Positions 1 to 7,491 of a DNA stretch of 64,000 nucleotides are shown here, piece by piece (the stretch's first letter is position 1; each line of letters starts with the position of its first letter). The stretch spans positions 1 through 64,000 of the IMG/VR virus record IMGVR_UViG_3300033064_000306; one strand, 5' to 3'. Below the pieces are notes generated by a model. The model was not told where the DNA came from. It worked only from the letters and a program-made list of their open reading frames with translations, and ran no database searches. The position numbers and the translations under genes were made by a program. The stretch is from a virus.

Positions 1-17
1 GTACTTATACGGCTTAA
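1..17 (+). CDS. 3' end of a fibre gene (partial)
   Basis: Only the last four codons (T-Y-T-A) and a TAA at 15-17 are inside the window. The ending matches the C-termini of the glycine-rich fibre proteins downstream, which finish in SGTYTG or SSTYTA. I infer that another glycine-rich adhesin gene ends here. The next gene starts 15 nt later behind an AAAGGAGA ribosome binding site. Confidence 0.5.
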
Positions 18-31
18 CAAAGGAGATTCTA

Positions 32-520
32 ATGATTACCCAAAACCTCCTACAAGAACTGTTTGATTACAAAGACGGTCAGTTAGTTTGGAAAGTGCAA
101 AAAGCACAAAGAACCAAGATTGGGTCTGTTGCTGGCTGGACAAATTCTGATAAACATGGTCAACGTTATTTGAACGTTGAAATTAACGGCAAAGCATATA
201 AAATTCATAGATTGGTGTTTCTATATCACAACAGTTATCTTGCGAAAGATATAGATCATATTGATGGCAATAGACTAAACAACCGCATAGAAAACTTGCG
301 TGAAGTTACTGAAAGTCAAAATGCGTTCAACAGTAAGATTAGAAAAACCAATACCTCTGGATACAAAAATGTATTCAAAGACAATTGCAAGTGGAGAGTT
401 CAGCTAAGTATTCAAGGCAAAAGTTTGAGTTTTGGATCTTTTGATGACTTAGAGCTTGCTGGATTGGTAGCTGAAGAAGCTAGAGATAAATTTCATGGGG
501 CTTATGCCCGTCATTTTTAA
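32..520 (+). CDS. HNH homing endonuclease with AP2-like domain
   Basis: This 162-residue protein is a free-standing HNH endonuclease, which would nick or cut a DNA target so that its own gene spreads between related phages. The HNH core is visible as H59 in KIHR, then DIDHIDGN (73-80) and a run of Asn residues in NNRIENLREV. Residues 108-162 (SGYKNV, WRV, GSFDDLELA) fit an AP2-like DNA-binding domain; this HNH-AP2 order is a known phage homing endonuclease layout. It is inserted between fibre genes with AAAGGAGA as its ribosome binding site. Target site and activity are unknown. Confidence 0.88.
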   Translation: MITQNLLQELFDYKDGQLVWKVQKAQRTKIGSVAGWTNSDKHGQRYLNVEINGKAYKIHRLVFLYHNSYLAKDIDHIDGNRLNNRIENLREVTESQNAFNSKIRKTNTSGYKNVFKDNCKWRVQLSIQGKSLSFGSFDDLELAGLVAEEARDKFHGAYARHF

Positions 521-531
521 GGAGAAATAAA

Positions 532-906
532 TTGGGACATTTTGCAAAATGTGTAGATGGTAAGGTTTCGCAAGTTATTGTTGCTGAACCTGATTTTTTT
601 AATAACTTTGTTGACAGTTCGCCCGGTGCTTGGATTCAGTGTTCTTATAACACTAGAAGCGGTGTTCATTTTGACCAAGATGGCGTTGCTGATGGCGGAG
701 TAGCATTAAGAGGCAACTATCCCGGTATTGGTTATACATACGACCAAACTAATGATGTGTTTTATGTATCTCAACCATACGCAAGCTGGGTATTAAACCA
801 GACTACATGGTCATGGGATGCACCAACGCCAATGCCTGTTGAAGAAGGTAAGTTCTATGAATGGGACGAGCCGACTGTATCTTGGAAAGAAGTAGTTCCT
901 GCTTAA
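532..906 (+). CDS. Fibre-associated conserved phage protein
   Basis: This 124-residue protein starts at a TTG codon, with GGAG seven bases upstream; no ATG fits the conserved N-terminus GHFAKCVDGKV. It is rich in Trp, Tyr and Asp, with short motifs (WIQCSYNTR, RGNYPGIGYTYD, FYEWDEPTVSWKE) that suggest a small beta-rich domain. I recognise the type from fibre regions of environmental phages, but no function is known to me. Its place among fibre genes makes a tail-fibre or fibre-cap role likely by inference. Confidence 0.7.
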   Translation: MGHFAKCVDGKVSQVIVAEPDFFNNFVDSSPGAWIQCSYNTRSGVHFDQDGVADGGVALRGNYPGIGYTYDQTNDVFYVSQPYASWVLNQTTWSWDAPTPMPVEEGKFYEWDEPTVSWKEVVPA

Positions 907-915
907 GGATAGAAA

Positions 916-2094
916 ATGACGGTAATTGTTAGCGGCACAGCAGGTATAACCTATCCAGATAGCACTACGCAGGCTTCTGCGGCTAGTGGGGGAGGTGGTT
1001 TAACTTGGCAAGCCGTCTTAACATCAAATACAACGGTTGGTTCTGGTAACGCTTACGCTATTAGTACCGTTTCTCAGCCTGTTGTTATAACTTTGCCTTC
1101 AAGTCCCGGCGCTGGAAATACAGTTCAGCTTACTGACTATGCTCGTACATGGGGTATTAATGCTGTAACACTAAACCGTAATGGCTCTAACATTACTAAC
1201 GCCGCATCTAATATAACTTTAAATACTAATGGCGCTTCCGTAGCTCTTGTATACATTGACGCTTCACAAGGGTGGATTGCATTTAACGGATTCTCTACGC
1301 CCCCTGTTGGATTTTATTCTGTTAATTATCTTATTGTTGCTGGTGGAGGCGGCGGTGCTTCAGGCGGTGGCGGAGCTGGTGGTTTATTAGCTACTACAAC
1401 TTCTCTAACTCCGGGAACTGCATACACAATTACTGTTGGTGCTGGTGGTGCTAATTCCGCCACAGATGGTTCTGCTACAGGAACTAATGGCTCAAATTCA
1501 TCGATAGTAGGCATAAATACTGCTATTGGAGGCGGTGGAGGCGGTGCAACAAATTCCAGTTTTAAAAATGGTGCATCAGGTGGCTCTGGTGGTGGAGGTG
1601 CGGCGCAAGATTCTACATCTAATGGTGGTTCTGGTACTGGTGGTCAAGGAAATTCTGGAGGTTCAAACGGTGGATTTACTGCTTCTCCGTATCCTTCTGG
1701 CGGTGGAGGTGGAGCAAGTGCATCGGGAGGTGCTGCAAGTTCCGGAACCGTATCAGGAAATGGTGGCGCAGGAACATCATCTAGTATTTCTGGTTCTGCT
1801 GTAACTTATGCCGGAGGTGGTGGTGGTGGAGCTTATTTTTCTACTGGAAATACAGGAGGTTCTGGTGGTGCTGGTGGCGGTGGTGCTGGCGTTTTTGGAG
1901 GTGGAACTCCGGGAACTGGTAATACAGGTGGTGGTGGAGGTGGTGGTGGAAATACTAATCGTGGTGGCAACGGCGGTTCTGGAATAATTATTATCTCTTA
2001 CGCTGGCTCACAAAGAGGTTCTGGCGGAACAGTTACTTCTAGCGGTGGCAACACAATACATACATTTACTAGCAGTTCTACCTATACGGCATAA
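916..2094 (+). CDS. Glycine-rich tail fibre/adhesin 1
   Basis: This 392-residue protein has an N-terminal beta-rich part (about 1-135, with GTAGITYPDSTTQ) followed by a glycine-rich domain that opens with YLIVAGGGGG. Many GGGGG runs are interrupted by short polar segments (AGGLLATTT, YTITVGAGG). It ends in GSGIIIISY and a conserved HTFTSSSTYTA tail. Glycine-rich domains of this kind form receptor-binding tips in other phages, such as T-even gp38 adhesins. It is paralogous to the genes at 2379 and 5218. Receptor binding is inferred from domain type and position. Confidence 0.8.
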   Translation: MTVIVSGTAGITYPDSTTQASAASGGGGLTWQAVLTSNTTVGSGNAYAISTVSQPVVITLPSSPGAGNTVQLTDYARTWGINAVTLNRNGSNITNAASNITLNTNGASVALVYIDASQGWIAFNGFSTPPVGFYSVNYLIVAGGGGGASGGGGAGGLLATTTSLTPGTAYTITVGAGGANSATDGSATGTNGSNSSIVGINTAIGGGGGGATNSSFKNGASGGSGGGGAAQDSTSNGGSGTGGQGNSGGSNGGFTASPYPSGGGGGASASGGAASSGTVSGNGGAGTSSSISGSAVTYAGGGGGGAYFSTGNTGGSGGAGGGGAGVFGGGTPGTGNTGGGGGGGGNTNRGGNGGSGIIIISYAGSQRGSGGTVTSSGGNTIHTFTSSSTYTA

Positions 2095-2097
2095 ACC

Positions 2098-2382
2098 ATG
2101 CCAAGCACAATCAATGCACAAGCAGGAAATGCCACAGCCTATACAGCCCTAATTAAAACGGGTGCGGCTGATGCTAATCTTGCGCTTGAAACAAACGGCA
2201 TTGATGCAGTAACAATTAATCAGCTTCAAAACGCAAACTTTGTTTCTACTGGGTCAATAACAATCCCCGCAGGGACAATTGCCCAAAGACCCAGCCCAGC
2301 AGTAAACGGTATGTTTAGATATAACACCAGCAACAGTACTTTTGAGGCTTACATTAACGGAGCTTGGAATTTTATACCATGA
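2098..2382 (+). CDS. Short fibre module protein
   Basis: The 94-residue protein begins 3 nt after the preceding stop. Its C-terminal half carries IPAGTIAQRP, then NGMFRYNTS and a final YINGAWNF. The same module occurs at the N-terminus of the next gene and in the gene at 63702. It looks like a fibre attachment or shaft segment, possibly a free-standing version of the N-terminal domain of the glycine-rich adhesins. Its TGA overlaps the ATG of the next gene (ATGA at 2379-2382), indicating coupled translation. Confidence 0.75.
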   Translation: MPSTINAQAGNATAYTALIKTGAADANLALETNGIDAVTINQLQNANFVSTGSITIPAGTIAQRPSPAVNGMFRYNTSNSTFEAYINGAWNFIP

Positions 2383-3440
2383 CAACCAAATTAAACGCAT
2401 CTACGGCTGGCTTAGTCGAAACAGTAGATACTTCTGGAATCCTTGAGTTTCAGACTGCAAACACAACTGCCGTCATTATTGGCACAGATCAAAACGCTAA
2501 CTTTACTAGCACAGGAGCAATCACACTTCCTGTAGGAACAACCGCACAAAGACCAACAGGTGTAAATGGGATGCTAAGGTATAGCACTGATACTGGTCTT
2601 GAAGGCTATGTTGATGGTAATTGGGCTATTATTTTCGGTTTGTCTTACACAGTTAGTTATCTTATGGTGGCTGGTGGCGGTGGTGGAGGATTTAACAAAT
2701 CAGGTGGTGGAGGCGCAGGCGGGTTATTAGCAAATACAACAACAATTACTTCCGGTACATCTTATACAGTTACAGTAGGCGGTGGTGGTGCTGTTGGAAC
2801 TAGTGGTGTTGCTGGGACTAATGGTTCTAATTCTTCTTTTACTGGTTTAACTACTGTTGTAGGCGGTGGTGGTGGTGGTACTTATATAGGAAGTTCTGGT
2901 GGTGCATCAAATGGAGTTGCTGGCGGTTCTGGGGGTGGGGGTTCTGGCGGAGATGTAAGCCCTGCTGGTACTGCTGGAGCTGCAACCTCAGGTCAAGGAA
3001 ATGCTGGTGGTGCTGGTTCTTTTAATTCTTCTGCTGGTTCTGGCGGTGGCGGGGGTGGAGCAGGTGCTACGGGAACTGCTGGTTCTTCGCCAAACGGAGG
3101 CAATGGTGGTACAGGTACAGCTTCATCAATAAGTGGTAGTAGCGTCACCTATGCAGGCGGTGGTGGTGGGGCATCTTTCCAAACTTCTGGTACTGGCGGT
3201 ACTGGTGGGTCTGGTGGAGGCGGAAACGGAGCAACATCTGGTGGTGCATCAACAGCAGGAACAGCTAATACTGGTGGAGGTGGAGGTGGCGCTCATACTA
3301 CTGGAGTTGGTACTGGTGGTTCTGGAATAATTATTATTTCGTATGTGTCTGCAACCCAACGAGGTACGGGTGGAACTGTTACATCATCAGGTGGTAGCTA
3401 TATCCACACATTCACATCTAGCGGTACTTACACAGGCTAA
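2379..3440 (+). CDS. Glycine-rich tail fibre/adhesin 2
   Basis: About 353 residues. I chose the ATG at 2379 (MTTKLNAS) because it forms an ATGA overlap with the upstream gene; an in-frame ATG at 2364 lies inside that gene. Residues 1-85 repeat the fibre module (PVGTTAQRP, NGMLRYST, YVDGNW). The rest is a glycine-rich domain starting SYLMVAGGGGG and ending GSGIIIISY then HTFTSSGTYTG. It is closely related in layout to the proteins at 916 and 5218. The paralogues probably give the virion several receptor-binding tips or a pool for recombination. Confidence 0.8.
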   Translation: MTTKLNASTAGLVETVDTSGILEFQTANTTAVIIGTDQNANFTSTGAITLPVGTTAQRPTGVNGMLRYSTDTGLEGYVDGNWAIIFGLSYTVSYLMVAGGGGGGFNKSGGGGAGGLLANTTTITSGTSYTVTVGGGGAVGTSGVAGTNGSNSSFTGLTTVVGGGGGGTYIGSSGGASNGVAGGSGGGGSGGDVSPAGTAGAATSGQGNAGGAGSFNSSAGSGGGGGGAGATGTAGSSPNGGNGGTGTASSISGSSVTYAGGGGGASFQTSGTGGTGGSGGGGNGATSGGASTAGTANTGGGGGGAHTTGVGTGGSGIIIISYVSATQRGTGGTVTSSGGSYIHTFTSSGTYTG

Positions 3441-3442
3441 CT

Positions 3443-4348
3443 ATGTTTTTTGGATTTAGCCCCTACGCTGACACGCCCTATGCGGACCAAGGTGGAATCT
3501 CGTCTGTTAGTGTCTCGGTATCGGTTACTGGCGTACAGGCGGTTGGGTATCTAGGCACTGCTGGTGTTACTGGCGAGGCTAACGTATTTGTAACAGGCAC
3601 AGAGGCTATTGGTATTGTTGGGCAAGTAGATACTCAAGCTGGTGCAAATGTACTGTTAACTGGCGTTCAAGCGATAGGTCAAACAGGTACTGTACAGGTA
3701 TTTAGCGACCAAAACATCTTAGTAACAGGCGTTCAAGGTGTAGGTCAAACTGGCGAAGTGCTTGTATTTGAAGGGCATGGAGTCCTTGTAACAGGCGTAG
3801 AAGCCTTTGGATATGTAGGATCAGTAACTACAACAGCTAGCGCAGTAATAAATCTTACGGGTGTTCAGGGCGTAGGACAAATAGGCACGGCTACTGTAAA
3901 TGCTGCGGCAAATGTCCCCGTAACAGGCGTTGTTGGTATTGGACAAGTTGGCACTGTAGATGTAGCTGCTAATGCTGATGTATTTGTAACAGGCGTTCAA
4001 GGCAATATGCAGCTTGGTACCGCATCAGTAACAGGCGGCGCTGTAGTTCACCTAATTGGCGTTGAAGCCCCAGTACAGTTAGGTACAGTAACAGTCCTCT
4101 TGTCAATTCAAGTGCCATTAACAGGCGTACAAGCAATAGGCTATGTAGGCAATGCAAGCGTTATAGGAAATGCCGTTATCTACTTAACAGGCGTCCAAGC
4201 ACGGGGTATAATTGGGCAAGTATTAGTTTGGGGTCAAATACCCGATAATTCAAACACAACTTGGACAGATATTAACGATTCTAGCAATTCTAGCTGGACA
4301 CAAGTTGTTGATAATGCAGTAACCGAATGGGATTTAATAGCAGCTTAA
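3443..4348 (+). CDS. 22-residue tandem-repeat fibre protein
   Basis: This 301-residue protein consists mainly of about eleven consecutive repeats of 22 residues with consensus (V/L)TGVQ-x-x-G-x-x-G-x-V followed by a variable strand. The regular Gly and hydrophobic spacing suggests a repetitive beta-structure such as a solenoid or stacked shaft. The N-terminus (MFFGFSPYADTPYA) and the Asn/Trp-rich C-terminus (TTWTDI, SSWTQV, EWDLIAA) are non-repetitive caps. It lies in the fibre operon three bases after adhesin 2. A fibre shaft or spacer is the best inference. Confidence 0.75.
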   Translation: MFFGFSPYADTPYADQGGISSVSVSVSVTGVQAVGYLGTAGVTGEANVFVTGTEAIGIVGQVDTQAGANVLLTGVQAIGQTGTVQVFSDQNILVTGVQGVGQTGEVLVFEGHGVLVTGVEAFGYVGSVTTTASAVINLTGVQGVGQIGTATVNAAANVPVTGVVGIGQVGTVDVAANADVFVTGVQGNMQLGTASVTGGAVVHLIGVEAPVQLGTVTVLLSIQVPLTGVQAIGYVGNASVIGNAVIYLTGVQARGIIGQVLVWGQIPDNSNTTWTDINDSSNSSWTQVVDNAVTEWDLIAA

Positions 4349-4357
4349 AGGAAAATC

Positions 4358-5218
4358 ATGCCATCAACTTTTTCGACATCGCTCAAATTAGAGCTTATTG
4401 GTAACGGTGAACAAGCCGGTGTATGGGGTACTACGACCAATAATAACCTAGGTACCTTGCTAGAACAGGCAATTACTGGGGTTGAGCCAATTACTTTAAC
4501 TGGTGATTATACCCTTACAAATTTTAACGGTTTATCAGATCAAGCTCGTAATGCGGTTTTAGTTCTTAGCGGATCTTTAGCTTCGCCGTGTAACGTTATA
4601 ACGCCTTCTGTAAACAAAACCTATATTGTCCGCAATTTTTCGGGCGCTACTGTAACGATTAAAACGTCTGGTGGAAACGGTATTGCATTAACTAATGCTG
4701 CTTCGGCTGTGGTTTTTTGTGATGGTACTGATTTTTATTCTGCAACAACTTTAAACCTCGTTGATGGTAATTTAACGGTTACTGGTAATACAAGCTCCAA
4801 CACATTAGCAGTAACGTCGTTTTTTACGGCGCCAGAAATTAATGAAAGAGCCACGGTTACTGGAACTGGCATTGGTAGCACTTTAAATTTTGATACTTTA
4901 ACTCAAACCGTTTATTACTCTACTGGCAGCGCAACTGCTAACTGTACAGTTAATATTCGTGGAAACTCTGGTACTACACTTAATAGTTTAATATCTAATG
5001 GGCAATCTACTTGTGTATCAGTATTTGTGACAAACGGCGCAACACCTTTTTATATAAGTGCATTAACTATTGATGGGGTTTCTAATACGCCAAAGTACCA
5101 AGGTGGAATTACTATTACTGCGGGTAATGCTAATTCTGTGGATATATATACCTTTAATGTTATTAAGACAGCAAATGCTACTTACGCCGTGTTTGCTTCA
5201 CAAACTCAGTTTGCATAA
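4358..5218 (+). CDS. Tail fibre/structural protein
   Basis: A 286-residue Thr/Ser/Asn-rich protein. The N-terminus (STSLKLELIGNGEQAGVWG then TNNNLGTLLEQAITG) is a motif I recognise from fibre-region proteins of environmental phages. A central part with YIVRNFSGATVTIKT looks beta-rich. No enzymatic motif is visible. It is preceded by an AAAGGA ribosome binding site, and its TAA shares a base with the ATG of the next glycine-rich gene (TAATG). Likely a fibre or fibre-attachment subunit; the precise role is unknown. Confidence 0.7.
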   Translation: MPSTFSTSLKLELIGNGEQAGVWGTTTNNNLGTLLEQAITGVEPITLTGDYTLTNFNGLSDQARNAVLVLSGSLASPCNVITPSVNKTYIVRNFSGATVTIKTSGGNGIALTNAASAVVFCDGTDFYSATTLNLVDGNLTVTGNTSSNTLAVTSFFTAPEINERATVTGTGIGSTLNFDTLTQTVYYSTGSATANCTVNIRGNSGTTLNSLISNGQSTCVSVFVTNGATPFYISALTIDGVSNTPKYQGGITITAGNANSVDIYTFNVIKTANATYAVFASQTQFA

Positions 5219-6054
5219 TGCCAATACTAAATACTCGAGGAACCGCCTCTGCTAAAGCATTTGGGTTTACTTCTAGCCCTTCGTTAGTGGTTTCTTATTT
5301 AATAGTAGCAGGCGGTGGCGGAGGTGGCGATAACCGAGGAGGGGGCGCTGGTGCTGGCGGTTTATTAGCTAGTTCTGCAACACTTTTATCAAAAACGGCT
5401 CATTCCATTGTGGTAGGTGCTGGTGGTGCTGGCTCTACATCAGCCAATTCAACCAATGGTTTTAACTCTACTGGATTAGGATTAACTTCTATTGGTGGTG
5501 GTAAAGGTGGACAAGCTACTGGTGGTTCTGGCGGTGCGCCAAACGGTACAAACGGAAGTGTCATCGCTGGTAGCGCTGGCACGGTAGGACAAGGAAATGC
5601 GTCTGGTGCTAATGCACCTGATACAGGCAATACTGGCGCAGGAGGCGGGGGTGGAGGCGCAGGAGCGGTAGGCGGCAATGGTAGCGGTTCAGACGGTGGT
5701 ACTGGCGGTATTGGATCAACTTCATCTATTACAGGCACATCATCCTATTATGCAGGCGGTGGCGGGGGTGGTAATGGCGATGGTACAGCGAGCTCTGCTT
5801 CAGGCGGTCTGGGAGGCGGTGGCAATGCCTCAAACGGTAATAATGGTGGTGCTGGCACAATTAATTTAGGTGGTGGTGGCGCTGGTGGTTCTTACGCTAT
5901 CAGAAACGGTGGTAACGGTGGGTCAGGAATTGTCATTATTAGCTATACAGGGACTCAAAAAGCTACTGGTGGCACAGTTACATCCTTTACTTCTAGCGGT
6001 GTTACCAATTTTGTACATACTTTTACAACTAGTGGTACTTTCACAACGATCTAA
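5218..6054 (+). CDS. Glycine-rich tail fibre/adhesin 3
   Basis: A 278-residue paralogue of adhesins 1 and 2, but without the long N-terminal module. After about 25 residues it enters the glycine-rich domain at YLIVAGGGGGG and ends with GSGIVIISY, GGTVTSF and HTFTTSGTFTTI. The ATG shares a base with the preceding stop (TAATG). A second out-of-frame copy of the conserved C-terminal motif lies directly after its stop (6065-6121), suggesting that the original 3' end was replaced or frameshifted. Receptor-binding function is inferred. Confidence 0.8.
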   Translation: MPILNTRGTASAKAFGFTSSPSLVVSYLIVAGGGGGGDNRGGGAGAGGLLASSATLLSKTAHSIVVGAGGAGSTSANSTNGFNSTGLGLTSIGGGKGGQATGGSGGAPNGTNGSVIAGSAGTVGQGNASGANAPDTGNTGAGGGGGGAGAVGGNGSGSDGGTGGIGSTSSITGTSSYYAGGGGGGNGDGTASSASGGLGGGGNASNGNNGGAGTINLGGGGAGGSYAIRNGGNGGSGIVIISYTGTQKATGGTVTSFTSSGVTNFVHTFTTSGTFTTI

Positions 6055-6064
6055 TTATATTTTT

Positions 6065-6121
6065 TCTGCTGGCGGCTATACCTATCATAAATTTACTTCT
6101 TCAGGAACATTAACAGCATGA
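6065..6121 (+). pseudogene. Remnant C-terminus of a glycine-rich fibre gene
   Basis: In a frame different from the 5218-6054 gene, codons 6065-6118 read SAGGYTYHKFTSSGTLTA and then TGA. This matches the conserved C-terminal motif of the glycine-rich adhesins. The TGA forms an ATGA overlap with the gene starting at 6118, the usual junction in this phage. So this was probably the authentic 3' end of a fibre gene before a frameshift or module exchange left it untranslated. A run of six T (6060-6065) lies at the boundary. Confidence 0.6.
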
Positions 6122-6330
6122 TTATTGAACAACAAGCAAAAGAGCTAGCACCAGATGTTATGGACGTAGCAACTAAAGTTGAAATCTATTGCCCACAATG
6201 TAGTCGGGATGTGGATGAAACTGAGTTAGCTGCCAAAAAATGTAATGATTGCGGCGCCGATTTAACTGAACCTAAACAGCACGTTGCTGTAGCGGTAACT
6301 TCTGTGCCTGTTATTGGAATTACTTGGTAA
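6118..6330 (+). CDS. Small zinc-ribbon protein
   Basis: A 70-residue protein with two Cys pairs, CPQC near residue 24 and CNDC near residue 41, the spacing expected for a single zinc ribbon. The remainder is short and without other motifs. It sits between the fibre block and the lysis cassette, joined by ATGA upstream and TAATG downstream. Zinc binding is a safe inference from the motif; the biological role is not known. Confidence 0.7.
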   Translation: MIIEQQAKELAPDVMDVATKVEIYCPQCSRDVDETELAAKKCNDCGADLTEPKQHVAVAVTSVPVIGITW

Positions 6331-6518
6331 TGAAGATGTACAAGTCAAAGACGATGTGGTTTTCTCTTGCCATGTTGGTGTTTGGCGCTGTAGAAATGTA
6401 CTTCCCGTATTTAAGAGATAACATTGATCCTAGGTACTATGGCCCTATTTTTATGACTATTGGTGTTATCTGTGCTGTTTTGCGGTTTTACACTACTCAC
6501 CCATTGGACGAAAAATGA
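6330..6518 (+). CDS. Holin-like membrane protein
   Basis: A 62-residue protein; I took the ATG at 6330 because it forms a TAATG junction with the previous gene. The N-terminus is basic (MKMYKSKTMW), followed by a hydrophobic segment (FSLAMLVFGAVEMYF) and a second one (GPIFMTIGVICAVLRF), ending in a charged tail. Two membrane segments in a small protein directly upstream of spanin and endolysin genes fit a class II-like holin, which would open the inner membrane at lysis. It overlaps the next gene by ATGA. Confidence 0.7.
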   Translation: MKMYKSKTMWFSLAMLVFGAVEMYFPYLRDNIDPRYYGPIFMTIGVICAVLRFYTTHPLDEK

Positions 6519-7072
6519 ATAAACTTTTATATTGGTTAGTGCTAGTACCTGTTAATTTAGTTGGCACAATTTTAACGTTTCCATTAGCTTTTATTATTGG
6601 AATCATGTACAGCACTCAAATTGGCTGGTGCAATAACGCCACAGTTTGGGAGTCAGGTCCACGCCTATGGTCATTCCTATTATGGTTTCAAACCCCAGAT
6701 AACAGCTTAGACGGAGATGAAACATTCCGTGCTGCTCATAACCCTTGTTGGTGGTCTAAGGTTCAATGGCTGTGGCGCAACCCGTTCTATGGCTTTGCAG
6801 TCAAGTTTATTAACGGCTCATCGGGTATGACTTACCAAGGCGACATTAATTGTAACGAGCAGAATGAAGGCACTATCCGTGTGCAGGGTCAAGGATTATG
6901 GCAGTACAACAGCTATCACCGTGTTTTTAGCAAGATGATGATTTTAAACTTTGGACACAATATCCGTGCGCTAGTTGATCCAGCATTCATTACGCCAGAC
7001 CAATGGCATGACAACACAGCGTTAATTAAAAACTTCCCAGCAACTTTTGCCTTTACTGTTCGATTTGTGTAA
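6515..7072 (+). CDS. Membrane-anchored protein of the lysis region
   Basis: A 185-residue protein with a long N-terminal hydrophobic region (about 3-35, LYWLVLVPVNLVGTILTF) followed by a Trp-rich soluble part (WCNNATVWESG, PCWWSKVQWLWRNP). It lies between the holin-like gene and the spanin genes, overlapping both (ATGA upstream, TAATG downstream). I have seen similar proteins in phage lysis regions but know no function. It could be a second holin component or a membrane protein unrelated to lysis. Confidence 0.65.
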   Translation: MNKLLYWLVLVPVNLVGTILTFPLAFIIGIMYSTQIGWCNNATVWESGPRLWSFLLWFQTPDNSLDGDETFRAAHNPCWWSKVQWLWRNPFYGFAVKFINGSSGMTYQGDINCNEQNEGTIRVQGQGLWQYNSYHRVFSKMMILNFGHNIRALVDPAFITPDQWHDNTALIKNFPATFAFTVRFV

Positions 7073-7491
7073 TGTTTGGACTAACAATACCTATTCAGTT
7101 TTATATCTATGCAGCCCTATCTTTGGCGGCTGTTGGTGGTCTTGGCTACGGCAAGTATCAATCCGTTAAGTATGATGCCTATGTATCTAAAGCTGAAGCA
7201 CAAGCTAAAGAACAGGAAATGATTAATTTATACAAGGCTAAGGAAGCCTTTCAAGTAAACGAAAAGGTAAAAAATGACTATCAGAACAAGCTGTCTCTTA
7301 TTAGGTCTACTTATGGTGGGGTGCGCCTCCCCAGTAGCGGTCAAACAAGCCCAGTTTCCAACACCGCCAGCCCTACTGATGGCACCCCCGCCGACCTTAA
7401 ATTTATTGAAAAATGTGCAATAACTACTCAGCAACTGGTTTCCTTACAGGCATGGCTTAACGAGCAGATAGGTATCTTTAATGCTAAGTAA
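7072..7491 (+). CDS. Rz-like inner-membrane spanin
   Basis: A 139-residue protein with an N-terminal membrane anchor (about 6-25, IPIQFYIYAALSLAAVGGLGYG) and a long Lys/Glu/Ala-rich stretch (about 30-80) that is probably a periplasmic coiled coil. This is the layout of Rz i-spanins, which join with the outer-membrane lipoprotein Rz1 to fuse the two membranes at lysis. A second reading frame at 7274-7423 inside it encodes a convincing Rz1. The endolysin start overlaps its last 11 bases. Confidence 0.8.
   Translation: MFGLTIPIQFYIYAALSLAAVGGLGYGKYQSVKYDAYVSKAEAQAKEQEMINLYKAKEAFQVNEKVKNDYQNKLSLIRSTYGGVRLPSSGQTSPVSNTASPTDGTPADLKFIEKCAITTQQLVSLQAWLNEQIGIFNAK
7274..7423 (+). CDS. Rz1-like spanin lipoprotein embedded in Rz
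   Basis: Forty-nine codons lie entirely inside the Rz gene in the +1 frame. The product has a basic start (MTIRTS), a hydrophobic signal (CLLLGLLMVG) and a lipobox ending at C17 followed by ASP, so signal peptidase II would cleave before C17. The mature part is proline-rich (FPTPPALL, MAPPPTL), the hallmark of Rz1. Nested Rz/Rz1 pairs are well established in phages such as lambda. No strong separate ribosome binding site is obvious, so translation may depend on coupling with Rz. Confidence 0.8.
   Translation: MTIRTSCLLLGLLMVGCASPVAVKQAQFPTPPALLMAPPPTLNLLKNVQ

Noticed and set aside
1326-1514. Pro-rich minus-strand frames opposite glycine-rich genes (also 5400-5738)
   Set aside because: GGN codons read backwards give Pro-rich frames; there are no ribosome binding sites or family features.
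5870-6121. Open frame of 83 codons as a gene
   Set aside because: Its first two thirds are an out-of-frame reading of the glycine-rich gene with no family resemblance; only the final 18 codons are meaningful, and I list them as a remnant.
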